NCBI RefSeq assembly: GCF_003008615.1
Contig: NZ_CP027657.1
Span: 3,286,001-3,350,000 of the forward strand
Length of the DNA stretch: 64,000 nucleotides
Direction of reading: 5' to 3'
Source: Pseudomonas mendocina
GTDB taxonomy: Bacteria > Pseudomonadota > Gammaproteobacteria > Pseudomonadales > Pseudomonadaceae
Both the position numbers and the translations under genes were made by a program. Of the stretch, positions 1 to 6,720 are shown one piece after another. The number at the start of each line of letters is the position of its first letter. The first letter of the stretch is position 1. The notes beneath the pieces were generated by a model. It had not been told where the DNA came from, searched no databases, and saw nothing but the letters and a program-made list of their open reading frames with translations.

Positions 1-32
1 TCGCCGACCAGCATTTTTTCTGTCTTGTTCAT
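1..32 (-). CDS. N-terminus of an unidentified protein, cut by the window edge
   Basis: An ATG at 32-30 on the minus strand is preceded by a GGAG six bases upstream and opens a frame reading MNKTEKMLVG before the window ends. Ten residues are too few to name the product; the string is compatible with, for example, the start of an aldehyde dehydrogenase, but that is a guess. It lies 44 bases downstream of a possible 71-codon frame and on the far side of the operator cluster at 431-470, so it may belong to the same regulon. Confidence 0.4.
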   Translation of the reverse strand, partial: MNKTEKMLVG

Positions 33-75
33 TGTCGCTCCGACAGGTGAGGAAACCGACGGGTCAGTGTCGTCG

Positions 76-291
76 TCAGGCCGCGCGAGCGGACTGCAAT
101 CGTGGGGTCAGGATGGAGACGAGGTACGACCAGAGGCTGAGGTGTTCGCTGTCGGTGCGGGTCGCCAGCATGGGCAGGGCGATGGGCGACAGGGATGACC
201 AGTCATCGAGCAGGGGGCTGGATGGGGGGCAGGCAGCGACCTCATGAGGTGCTGGAGTTGCCGGGGCACGCAGGTGCTTGGGCTGTGGCAT
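76..291 (-). CDS. possible small hypothetical protein, 71 aa
   Basis: The frame starts at an ATG with a good AGAAGG ribosome binding site nine bases upstream and an AT-rich stretch (TAAATATAAG) before that, which looks like a real start. The product (MPQPKHLRAP...) is proline- and serine-rich at the N-terminus, with no domain, signal peptide or membrane segment that I recognise. It would lie just upstream of the partial gene at the window edge and be transcribed with it. It could equally be leader sequence; family unknown. Confidence 0.3.
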   Translation of the reverse strand: MPQPKHLRAPATPAPHEVAACPPSSPLLDDWSSLSPIALPMLATRTDSEHLSLWSYLVSILTPRLQSARAA

Positions 292-430
292 GACAATCGA
301 CCTTCTTATATTTATTGGCTGCTGAAATGTTCGACGCGCAATGGCACCAGGCAAAAGTGCGCGTCGTCTCAGGCGTGGTCGGAATAGTGAGCCGACCCTC
401 CCCGCCATTTCAATTCGTTAAACGGAGTTC

Positions 431-447
431 TGTTCGATAACCGAACA
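431..447. promoter_or_regulatory. PcaR/IclR-type box 1
   Basis: A perfect inverted repeat, TGTTCG-ATAAC-CGAACA. The inner 15 bases match the P. putida PcaR box as I recall it (GTTCGATAATCGCAC) at 13 of 15 positions. It lies three bases before a second operator (451-470), between the leftward genes and the IclR gene at 591. The likely binder is the PcaR/PobR-type regulator encoded at 15424, but this is inference. Confidence 0.6.
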
Positions 448-450
448 AGA

Positions 451-470
451 ACGAACCGGTTAGTACATTT
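451..470 (+). promoter_or_regulatory. hydroaromatic operator site 1 (TetR-type palindrome)
   Basis: ACGAACCGGTTAGT is a 14-base imperfect palindrome followed by ACATTT. The same 20-base block recurs at 6532-6551 and, inverted, at 17606-17625, with 16 invariant columns. The other two copies lie before quiC and aroQ, so this is probably the operator of the TetR protein encoded at 8728. Here it may control the IclR gene at 591, the leftward genes, or both. Confidence 0.7.
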
Positions 471-590
471 GCGCTGGCATCGCAGTATGTCGTGTCTAGG
501 GTCATGCTTCCAGAGGTTGGCGCAGGTTGCTGGCTCGCTTCTGCGCGGCTTTGTCTCTTAGAATCGGCGCAAAATTTTCAGGAACACCTC

Positions 591-1367
591 ATGGCCGGCA
601 GTCAGATCGAACGCGCGCTCAGCCTTATCGAAAGCCTTACCCGCGAGCCCGGCGGCATGCCCATGCAAAGCCTGGCCGACGAGTTGGCGATTCCCAAGAG
701 CGCCACGCACCGCATGCTCGCCGAGCTGATTCGCCTGGGCTACGTGCGCCAGGATCCGCAGACCAGCCGCTATCGCCTGTCCACCAAACTGGTGGCGCTG
801 GGCTTTCGCTACCTGGCCAGCAGCGGTGCCGATGTGGTGCAGCCAATTCTCGACCGGTTGGCTGAGCGCAGCGGTGAGCTGGTGCGCCTTGGCGTGATCG
901 AGGGCGAGCGGCAGACCTGGATCGCCAAGAGCCAGGGTGCCCGTTCCGGCCTGCGCTACGACCCGGACATGGGGCGCGAGGCGCCGCTGTTCTATACCGC
1001 CTCCGGGCATGCCTGGCTGGCCAGCATGAACGACGCCGATGCACTGGCGTTGGTGGAGCGCCAGGGCATTGCCGATCCTGCCGAGTTTGGCCCCAATGCG
1101 CCGCGCGATGAGCAGGAGCTGTTGCAGCGCCTGGCCCTGGCTCGCCAGCAGGGCTATGCCTGGGTCATGGAGAGCTCGTCGCTGGGTACGGCGGCGTTGG
1201 CTGCCGTGGTGCGTGATCCGCGCGATGCTCGGGTGATCGGTGTGCTCAGTATCGCCGGGCCGAGCGCTCGTCTGCCGCTTGCGCGCATTCACGAGCTGGC
1301 GGCAGAGCTGCTGGCCGCCGCTGCAGAACTCTCCGCGGCGAGCCCTGCCTCCGAGTTGTTCGCCTGA
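591..1367 (+). CDS. IclR-family transcriptional regulator
   Basis: The 258-residue product has the usual IclR layout: an N-terminal winged helix-turn-helix (residues about 5-65, with the segment SLADELAIPKSATHRMLAEL) and a C-terminal effector-binding domain (about 80-245). The start at 591 is chosen because it gives the normal MAGSQIERALSLIESL beginning and follows AGGAACACC; an upstream in-frame ATG at 492 would add 33 unrelated residues. It precedes the Gfo/Idh, TIM-barrel and EamA genes on the same strand and probably controls them, perhaps through the GGAACT palindrome at 1561-1579. It belongs to the general IclR type, not the PcaR/PobR type found at 15424. The ligand cannot be read from the sequence. 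Confidence 0.9.
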   Translation: MAGSQIERALSLIESLTREPGGMPMQSLADELAIPKSATHRMLAELIRLGYVRQDPQTSRYRLSTKLVALGFRYLASSGADVVQPILDRLAERSGELVRLGVIEGERQTWIAKSQGARSGLRYDPDMGREAPLFYTASGHAWLASMNDADALALVERQGIADPAEFGPNAPRDEQELLQRLALARQQGYAWVMESSSLGTAALAAVVRDPRDARVIGVLSIAGPSARLPLARIHELAAELLAAAAELSAASPASELFA

Positions 1368-1402
1368 TCGGCTAGAAGCGACACGCCCATGGCCACGTAA
1401 TC

Positions 1403-1457
1403 GTAGGAGCGGCTTCAGCCACGAAGCACGGTGATTCGCGGCTGAAGCCGCTCCTAC
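1403..1457. repeat. REP inverted pair
   Basis: GTAGGAGCGGCTTCAGCC (1403-1420) and its exact reverse complement (1440-1457) form an 18-bp stem with a 19-base loop. This is the common Pseudomonas REP sequence found in head-to-head pairs. It sits 35 bases after the IclR stop and could act as a 3' stabilising or terminating hairpin. Confidence 0.9.
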
Positions 1458-1489
1458 GGCCTGTCGAATCCGATTCCTTTGCCGGTTTC

Positions 1490-1510
1490 GGTGCGCACGG
1501 CGCACCCTAC
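1490..1510. repeat. GTAGGGTGCGCC-type short repeat
   Basis: GGTGCGCACGGCGCACC followed by CTAC contains self-complementary GGTGCGC/GCGCACC arms. Near-identical copies occur at 37414, 44186 and 61627, all intergenic. Confidence 0.65.
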
Positions 1511-1560
1511 GACGTTTCCGTACCGCGCGAAACTTCTCTGCATTTTCGTCTTGCGTAAAA

Positions 1561-1579
1561 TTTGGAACTGAGTTCTAAA
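1561..1579. promoter_or_regulatory. putative IclR operator upstream of the Gfo/Idh gene
   Basis: TTTGGAACTGAGTTCTAAA is a 19-base palindrome with one mismatched pair, 68 bases before the GTG start of the dehydrogenase gene and overlapping an AT-rich stretch (TAAATATTAAAA) that could hold a -10 element. The GGAAC-N3-GTTC form resembles sites bound by other IclR proteins. The neighbouring IclR product at 591 is the obvious candidate binder. Confidence 0.5.
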
Positions 1580-1623
1580 TATTAAAAGACGTGCGCCAGG
1601 GTCATCCGGCGTGCCCGCGCGAG

Positions 1624-1634
1624 AACGACAACAA
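1624..1634 (+). promoter_or_regulatory. Crc/Hfq-like CA motif, imperfect
   Basis: AACGACAACAA runs into the AGAGG ribosome binding site of the Gfo/Idh gene. It is an imperfect version of the AAnAAnAA motif used for Hfq/Crc translational repression in Pseudomonas. Confidence 0.35.
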
Positions 1635-1646
1635 GAGGATCACCGC

Positions 1647-2696
1647 GTGACTTCCCCCTTGCGTATTGCCCTGATCGGCGCCGGTGTCATGGGCCGACAG
1701 CATCATCAGCACTTGCAGGCTCTCGACGAAGCGCAACTGTGCGCCATTGCCGATCCTGGCCCGCAGGCCGCCGACTTCGCCGCTGAGTGTGGTGTGCCAT
1801 ATTTCGCCGATCACCAGCAGATGCTGGAGCAGGCCAGGCCCGAGGCGGTGATCGTCGCCAACCCCAATGCGCTGCATGTCAGCACGGCACTGGACTGCAT
1901 CGCTGCCGGCGTACCGGTGCTCTTGGAAAAACCGGTTGGCGTGCACCTGGACGAGGTGCGTGAGCTGGTTGCCGCCAGTGAACGCAGTGGTGTGCCGGTG
2001 CTGGTCGGTCATCATCGTCGGCACAATCCATTGATCGCCCGTGCCCGCGAGCTGCTCGAGCAGGGCGCGCTGGGTCGGCTGACCACAGTGACCGCGCTGT
2101 GGCAGCTGCAGAAACCCGACAGTTACTACGACATTCCCTGGCGCCGCGAAGCCGGGGCTGGAATGCTGCTGACCAACCTGATCCATGATCTCGACCTGCT
2201 GCGTCATCTGTGCGGTGAGGTGCGTCAGGTGCAGGCGATCACCAGCAACGGCGTGCGCGGTTTCGCCAACGAGGACAGCGCCGCTGTGCTGCTGCAGTTC
2301 GAAGGCGGCGCGCTGGGCAGCCTGACCGGCTCCGATGCGGTCGCCGCGCCCTGGAGCTGGGAGCTGGACTCGGGCGAAAACCCGGTCTACCCGCGCCAGG
2401 CCGACCAGCCCTGCTACCTGCTCGCCGGCACTCGTGGCGCCTTGAGCATTCCCCAGCTCAAACGCTGGCATTACGCCGAGGGCGGCGCCGGTTGGCACCA
2501 GCCACTGTTACAGGTGCAGGAGCAATTCGGCGCCGGTGAAGCGCTGCTTCGGCAGTTGCAGCATTTCGTCCAGGTTGCCCGTGGCCAGGTTAAGCCGCTG
2601 GTCAGCGCTGCCGATGCCGGTCGTACCCTGGCATTGGTCGAAGCTATTCGTCAGGCGGCCGAGAGCGGCCAGGCCTGTAACCCTCAAATCATCTGA
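1647..2696 (+). CDS. Gfo/Idh/MocA-family NAD(P)-dependent dehydrogenase
   Basis: The 349-residue protein begins with a Rossmann fold (IALIGAGVMGRQHHQ), has the family EKPVG lysine motif near residue 95 and a C-terminal alpha/beta substrate domain with GAGMLLTNLIHDLDLLR. In that last motif the usual aspartate before the histidine is Thr-Asn, although the histidine is kept, so catalysis may differ from classical inositol dehydrogenase. A GTG at 1647 is taken as the start because AGAGG lies eight bases upstream. The next gene encodes an IolE-like TIM barrel, a pairing like inositol 2-dehydrogenase plus 2-keto-inositol dehydratase. A role in oxidising a cyclitol or cyclohexane-polyol acid such as quinate is inference. 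Confidence 0.85.
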   Translation: MTSPLRIALIGAGVMGRQHHQHLQALDEAQLCAIADPGPQAADFAAECGVPYFADHQQMLEQARPEAVIVANPNALHVSTALDCIAAGVPVLLEKPVGVHLDEVRELVAASERSGVPVLVGHHRRHNPLIARARELLEQGALGRLTTVTALWQLQKPDSYYDIPWRREAGAGMLLTNLIHDLDLLRHLCGEVRQVQAITSNGVRGFANEDSAAVLLQFEGGALGSLTGSDAVAAPWSWELDSGENPVYPRQADQPCYLLAGTRGALSIPQLKRWHYAEGGAGWHQPLLQVQEQFGAGEALLRQLQHFVQVARGQVKPLVSAADAGRTLALVEAIRQAAESGQACNPQII

Positions 2697-2835
2697 GAGG
2701 GCGTCTACAAATTGCTGCGCTCGGCCATGCTGCGTTGAAAGCAGTCTCAAAATGCTCATGTACTACTCGTACACTCCGCTTTTTCGACTGCTTTCGCCTT
2801 GCTTGACCTTCGCTCGCTGCTTTGTAAACACCCTC
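2697..2835. repeat. MITE-like element 1
   Basis: A 139-bp element begins at the base after the Gfo/Idh stop codon. Its ends are imperfect inverted repeats: GAGGGCGTCTACAAA on the left and, read inward from the right, GAGGGTGTTTACAAA (13 of 15 identical). The interior carries a second inverted pair around GAAAGCAGTC and a block (GCGGAGTGTAC...TACATGAGCAT on the minus strand) shared with the element at 29895-30034. There is no transposase inside. It separates two genes that otherwise look co-transcribed. Confidence 0.7.
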
Positions 2836-2852
2836 TAAACACGAGAATCATC

Positions 2853-3668
2853 ATGAGCGAACGTATTCTGTCCCTGGCTGCCCTGACCGTACTCGAAGTG
2901 TCGCCGCCGGAAATGGTCGAGGTGGCCGCACGCGCCGGTTACAGTCACGTGGGGCTGCGCCTGGTGCCGGCTACGGCCGAGGAACATCACTTCCCGCTGA
3001 TGGCCGATGCCGGCCTGCGCGCACAGACCCTCAAGCGTCTGAGCGATACCGGGATCAAGGTGGCGGATATCGAGATCCTGCGTTTGAAGCCGGAAACCCG
3101 GGTCAGCGATTTCGCGGCCATTTTCGAGGTGGGCGCCGAGTTCGGCGCGACTGACGTACTGATCGCCGGTAATGACCCGGATGAAGCGCGTCTGACCGAG
3201 AACTTCGCAGCAGTCTGCGATCTGGCTGCGCCGTTCGGTCTGTTTCCGCATCTGGAGTTCATGCCTTGGACCGATGCGCGTGATCTGACCCAGGCCAAGC
3301 GCATCGTCGAGGCGGCCAATCGCCCCAATGGCTGCATTCTGGTCGATGCCTTCCACTTCGACCGCTCCGGATCGAGCCTGGCAGAGCTGGCACAGATACC
3401 GGCAGAACGCATGCGCTACGCGCAATTGTGTGACGTCAATGGCCCGCGCCCGGACGACATGGACGAGATCCTGCGCCAGGCGCGCAATGAGCGGCGCTTC
3501 CCTGGCGATGGCGACAGCGACCTGCTCGGGCTGCTGCGCACCTTGCCGCCGACCATTGCCCTGAGCCTGGAGATTCCGACCCGGCAGTTGCTCGAGCAGG
3601 GTGTCAGTGCGCTGGATCGTGCGCAGATGGCCATGGACAAGACGCTGCGGTTGCTGGGACAGGTATAG
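2853..3668 (+). CDS. xylose-isomerase-like TIM-barrel enzyme (IolE/hydroxypyruvate-isomerase type)
   Basis: The 271-residue product is a sugar-phosphate isomerase/epimerase-family TIM barrel. Candidate metal ligands of the family are visible as Glu in HLEFMPW, Asp in LVDAFHFDRS, Gln/Asp in YAQLCDVNG and Glu in LSLEIPT. The start at 2853 gives MSERILSLAAL; an ATG 54 bases earlier would be inside the MITE. The same fold occurs in the dehydratase half of QuiC, so this could be a dehydratase or epimerase for the product of the upstream dehydrogenase. The neighbouring EamA gene suggests that substrate or product crosses the membrane. The exact substrate is unknown. Confidence 0.8.
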   Translation: MSERILSLAALTVLEVSPPEMVEVAARAGYSHVGLRLVPATAEEHHFPLMADAGLRAQTLKRLSDTGIKVADIEILRLKPETRVSDFAAIFEVGAEFGATDVLIAGNDPDEARLTENFAAVCDLAAPFGLFPHLEFMPWTDARDLTQAKRIVEAANRPNGCILVDAFHFDRSGSSLAELAQIPAERMRYAQLCDVNGPRPDDMDEILRQARNERRFPGDGDSDLLGLLRTLPPTIALSLEIPTRQLLEQGVSALDRAQMAMDKTLRLLGQV

Positions 3669-3743
3669 CGTCTCGATGCCGTCCGTCACCCGCGGGTCAG
3701 ATACTGTCACGCGGGTCATAGGCGGCAAGATAGGGAGATCTGT

Positions 3744-3759
3744 ATAGTTAGCTACCTAT
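3744..3759. promoter_or_regulatory. palindrome upstream of the EamA gene
   Basis: ATAGTTAGCTACCTAT is a 16-base near-palindrome centred on AGCT, 37 bases before the transporter start. It could be an operator, or just an AT-rich promoter element. Confidence 0.3.
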
Positions 3760-3796
3760 CTATGGTTCGGCGGTTTGTCCGCATCCCGAGTACTCA

Positions 3797-4672
3797 ATGA
3801 GCTCCACACCGCTATCCGGCGTCAATCATCCGCTCAAGGGCATTGGTTTGATGGTGCTGGCGACCTTCCTGTTCGCCAGCCATGACGCGATTTCCAAGTA
3901 CCTGTCCGGCTTCTACCCGATCATCCTGATCGTCTGGGTACGCTACGTCGTGCACACCCTGCTCATGGCGAGCATCTTCCTGCCGCAATCCGGCTTGCGC
4001 GTGCTGCGTACCAAGCGGCCTGGTCTGCAGGTGCTGAGGGCATTGTGTCTGCTTTCCGTCAGCCTGCTGTTCACCACGGGCCTGATGTTCATGCCGTTGG
4101 CCGAAGCGACGTCGGTGATCTTCCTGGCTCCCTTGCTGGTGACTGCCCTGTCTGTGCCGCTGCTGGGCGAGAAGGTCAGTGTGGGGCAGTGGATTGCGGT
4201 GATCGTCGGCTTCATCGGGGTGATGATCATCGTTCACCCCGGTGGCGACCTGTTCACTCCGGCGGTGTTGTTGCCGCTGAGCGCTGCGTTCTGCTTCAGC
4301 CTCTATCAGATACTGACCCGGCGCCTGAGCACTGTGGACAGCGCCACCACCAGCAACTTTTTCGCAGGCCTGGTCAACACCCTGGTGATGAGCCTGCTGG
4401 TGCCGTTCTTCTGGCAGGTGCCGAGCCTGACGCATGGCCTGATGATGCTGGCCCTGGGCGGTTGCGGGATGGCAGCGCATCTGTTGCTGACCCATTCCTT
4501 CCGCTACGCGGCGCCGGCGATGCTGGCTCCGTTCGGCTATGTACAGATCGTGTTCGCTGGTCTGCTTGGCCTACTGGTGTTCGGTCACATGCCTGATGCC
4601 GTTGCGCTGGTCGGTATCGCGATCATATGCCTCAGCGGTTTGGCGGCAGTCTGGACGCAGCGCAAGGGCTGA
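3797..4672 (+). CDS. EamA/DMT-family transporter
   Basis: The 291-residue inner-membrane protein is almost entirely hydrophobic, with about ten transmembrane helices in two tandem EamA halves (residues about 12-145 and 155-287). Members export or import small metabolites by facilitated or proton-coupled transport. The start at 3797 is the first ATG, giving MSSTPLSGVNHPLKG. It is the last gene of the left cluster (IclR, dehydrogenase, TIM barrel) and ends at a bidirectional terminator facing the MFS gene. The substrate cannot be deduced; context suggests the polyol/acid handled by the two upstream enzymes. Confidence 0.85.
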   Translation: MSSTPLSGVNHPLKGIGLMVLATFLFASHDAISKYLSGFYPIILIVWVRYVVHTLLMASIFLPQSGLRVLRTKRPGLQVLRALCLLSVSLLFTTGLMFMPLAEATSVIFLAPLLVTALSVPLLGEKVSVGQWIAVIVGFIGVMIIVHPGGDLFTPAVLLPLSAAFCFSLYQILTRRLSTVDSATTSNFFAGLVNTLVMSLLVPFFWQVPSLTHGLMMLALGGCGMAAHLLLTHSFRYAAPAMLAPFGYVQIVFAGLLGLLVFGHMPDAVALVGIAIICLSGLAAVWTQRKG

Positions 4673-4685
4673 GTCGGCAAAAAAG

Positions 4686-4710
4686 AAAAGGCCCATCAAG
4701 GGCCTTTTCT
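4686..4710. terminator. bidirectional intrinsic terminator
   Basis: AAAAGGCCC (4686-4694) pairs with GGGCCTTTT (4700-4708) around a five-base loop. A-rich and T-rich flanks serve both strands. It separates the convergent EamA and MFS genes. Confidence 0.9.
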
Positions 4711-4729
4711 CATTCTGCGGGAGGCTAAC

Positions 4730-6106
4730 TTAGTGAGCCGCTTCGCTCATTCCTTTCAGGCGCTCTGCATTGTATTTGGCCTTGTCCATCAGCTTGGCGT
4801 CTGGTTTGCCGAGATCGGCCATCGGCACCCGATAGGTTTCCGGGGCGATATAGGCAGCGATGGCGCACAGGCAGGTGATGCCGAAAGCCATGCTGCCGAT
4901 CACCATTGGGATGTTGTCCGAGCCGGGTGGTGCCATCAGGGCGAACAGTGCTGGCAGCATGGCGGTGAGCATGGTGCCGATGTTCTGCGCGATGGCCATC
5001 GCTGATACGCGGTAGCGGGTCTGGAACAGCTCCGGGTAGAAGCTTGGGAACACCGCGTTATAACCCTGGTAGACCACGCCCCACATCAGCAGCGACATGA
5101 CGAAGGCCAATGGCACGTTGGCGATGCTGATCGCATACAGGTAGCCGAAGGCCAGCAGCCCGGAACCCAGGGCGCCGGTGATCATGGTCGGGCGACGACC
5201 GATCTTGTCCGACAGGTTGCCGACGAAGGGGATCACCAGCACTGCGACAATGTTGCCGACCACCGGAATCCACAGGTACACGCTCTTGTCGAAACCGATT
5301 CCGTAAGCCGGTTGTACGGCGTAGGCGGCGCCGAAGATGGTGGCGACGACCGGGATGGTGTTCATCAGCGCCATCACCATGACCAGGAACATGTTCTTCC
5401 AGCTGTTGGTGAAGGCTTCGGCGATCGGCGACTTGGCGATCTTCTGCTTGCTCTCTTCGTTGACGAAGGCAGGGGTCTCGTGGACTTCGCGACGAATGAT
5501 GAAGCCAGCCAGCAATACGAAGGCGCTGAGCAGGAACGGAATACGCCAGCCCCAGTCGTTGAAGGCCTCGCTCGGCATGAAGTAGGCCAGCGGCAGGAAC
5601 ACTGCAGCAGCGAGAACCTGACCAGCCTGAACGCCCTGCAGGGTAAAGCTGGCGTAGAAACCTCGTCGTCCGAAGGGGGCATGTTCGAGAATCATCGAAC
5701 TGGCACCGGAGATTTCCCCGGCAACCGCGAAGCCCTGAATCAGGCGCAGTACCACCAGCAGTGCGGGTGCCAGCAGGCCGATGTCGTGATAGGTCGGCAG
5801 CAGGCCAACGGCCATGGTCGAAATACCCATCAGGAACATGCACAGCAGCAGCACGTTCTTGCGGCCGCGGGTGTCACCCCAGTGACCGAGCACGAAAGCG
5901 CCTACCGGGCGGGCCAGGTAGCCGACGCCGTAGGTGGCCAATGAGGCGACGATGGCCATTTTCGGATCGGTGTTGGGGAAGAATATCTGCGGGAAGATCA
6001 GCGCCGCCGCCTGGGCGTAGATGAAGAAATCGTAGTACTCGAGAGCGGAACCGACCCAGCCACTGGCGGTCGCTTTCTTGGCTTGTGATGACGATGAGTT
6101 GGCCAT
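4730..6106 (-). CDS. MFS metabolite:H+ symporter, ShiA-like (probable quinate/shikimate transporter)
   Basis: The 458-residue inner-membrane protein has 12 predicted transmembrane helices and belongs to the metabolite:H+ symporter branch of the MFS (TC 2.A.1.6), like ShiA. Signatures include GWVGSALEYYDFFIYAQ in helix 1, the loop GDTRGRKN after helix 2 and SDKIGRRPT in the second half. The start at 6106 (MANSSSSQAKK) follows TGGAG and a perfect AACAACAACAA CA motif (6118-6128); a longer frame to 6181 has no such signal. It is divergent from quiC and matches the position of the MFS gene next to quiC in P. aeruginosa (PA0241), so a quinate/shikimate/dehydroshikimate substrate is likely. Confidence 0.88.
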   Translation of the reverse strand: MANSSSSQAKKATASGWVGSALEYYDFFIYAQAAALIFPQIFFPNTDPKMAIVASLATYGVGYLARPVGAFVLGHWGDTRGRKNVLLLCMFLMGISTMAVGLLPTYHDIGLLAPALLVVLRLIQGFAVAGEISGASSMILEHAPFGRRGFYASFTLQGVQAGQVLAAAVFLPLAYFMPSEAFNDWGWRIPFLLSAFVLLAGFIIRREVHETPAFVNEESKQKIAKSPIAEAFTNSWKNMFLVMVMALMNTIPVVATIFGAAYAVQPAYGIGFDKSVYLWIPVVGNIVAVLVIPFVGNLSDKIGRRPTMITGALGSGLLAFGYLYAISIANVPLAFVMSLLMWGVVYQGYNAVFPSFYPELFQTRYRVSAMAIAQNIGTMLTAMLPALFALMAPPGSDNIPMVIGSMAFGITCLCAIAAYIAPETYRVPMADLGKPDAKLMDKAKYNAERLKGMSEAAH

Positions 6107-6117
6107 CGTTGTCTCCA

Positions 6118-6128
6118 TTGTTGTTGTT
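6118..6128 (-). promoter_or_regulatory. Crc/Hfq-like CA motif, MFS leader
   Basis: Read on the minus strand this is AACAACAACAA, a perfect AAnAAnAA motif just upstream of the TGGAG ribosome binding site. Hfq/Crc binding there would repress translation when preferred carbon sources are present. Confidence 0.65.
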
Positions 6129-6507
6129 AGGTGGCCGGACGCACGCTCCCTCCAGGCCAGGCCTGAGTGGAACGCGAGCACGCGACTACGACGGGGCTCA
6201 GGCAGAGCGACCCGGCGAACGCCGTCCGGTGGTGTTTGGGTGTAGGAACGTCAGGTCAGAGAGGCGAAGTGCGAATCGCGCTCGGTCGGGGAGCTGCGGC
6301 AGGTCGGCAGGGAGATTGGCGAGCGATCAGGTAGAGAGTCGTGATCATGGGGTGGTTACCCGTTTGAAATTGTTATGCTGTGATACTTGGTTACGATTGC
6401 AGGTTTGCTTGAGCGAGTAGTCTTGAGGAAACTGCCCGGTTGGCTGATTGCAACGTTGGTTCATGCTGCGCTTCTGGTCGAAAAGGCGTCAATCGCGAAA
6501 ATCGGCC

Positions 6508-6530
6508 TTGTGTTCGTTAATCGAACACAA
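6508..6530. promoter_or_regulatory. PcaR/IclR-type box 2
   Basis: A perfect 9-bp inverted repeat, TTGTGTTCG and CGAACACAA, around TTAAT. The inner GTTCGTTAATCGAAC matches the recalled PcaR box at 13 of 15 positions. It lies immediately before the second TetR-type operator, the same arrangement as at 431-470. Confidence 0.7.
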
Positions 6531-6531
6531 T

Positions 6532-6551
6532 ACTAACCAGTTCGTACATTT
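6532..6551 (+). promoter_or_regulatory. hydroaromatic operator site 2
   Basis: ACTAACCAGTTCGT plus ACATTT, the second copy of the 20-base operator. It faces quiC. Confidence 0.75.
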
Positions 6552-6701
6552 TGAATTGCTGGGCTACAGTGGCGGGCGAATAATCATCGTCACCACGAAA
6601 GCAGGGCGCACCGCCCGTTTTGCGTGCCGGGGCGAATGACCTCACTACCCCGCGGGTTGCTCGATCCAATTCAAAAACGTGCTGGCTGACGAGCCGGTGC
6701 G

Positions 6702-6709
6702 AACAATAA
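6702..6709 (+). promoter_or_regulatory. Crc/Hfq-like CA motif, quiC leader
   Basis: AACAATAA fits AAnAAnAA exactly and overlaps the AAGGA ribosome binding site of quiC. Confidence 0.55.
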
Positions 6710-6720
6710 GGAATACAAGC

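Larger units (their letters stand above)
6107..6720. other. 614-bp divergent promoter region of the MFS and quiC genes
   Basis: No convincing gene lies here. From left to right it contains the MFS leader with its CA motif (6118-6128), about 350 bases with no feature I recognise, the PcaR-like inverted repeat (6508-6530), the 20-base TetR-type operator (6532-6551) and the quiC leader with a CA motif (6702-6709). The operator pair is about 170 bases from the quiC start and 400 from the MFS start, so quiC is the nearer target. Confidence 0.7.

Noticed and set aside
2697..2852. Possible small gene in the gap between the Gfo/Idh and TIM-barrel genes
   Set aside because: The open frames fall inside an inverted-repeat element and resemble no protein.
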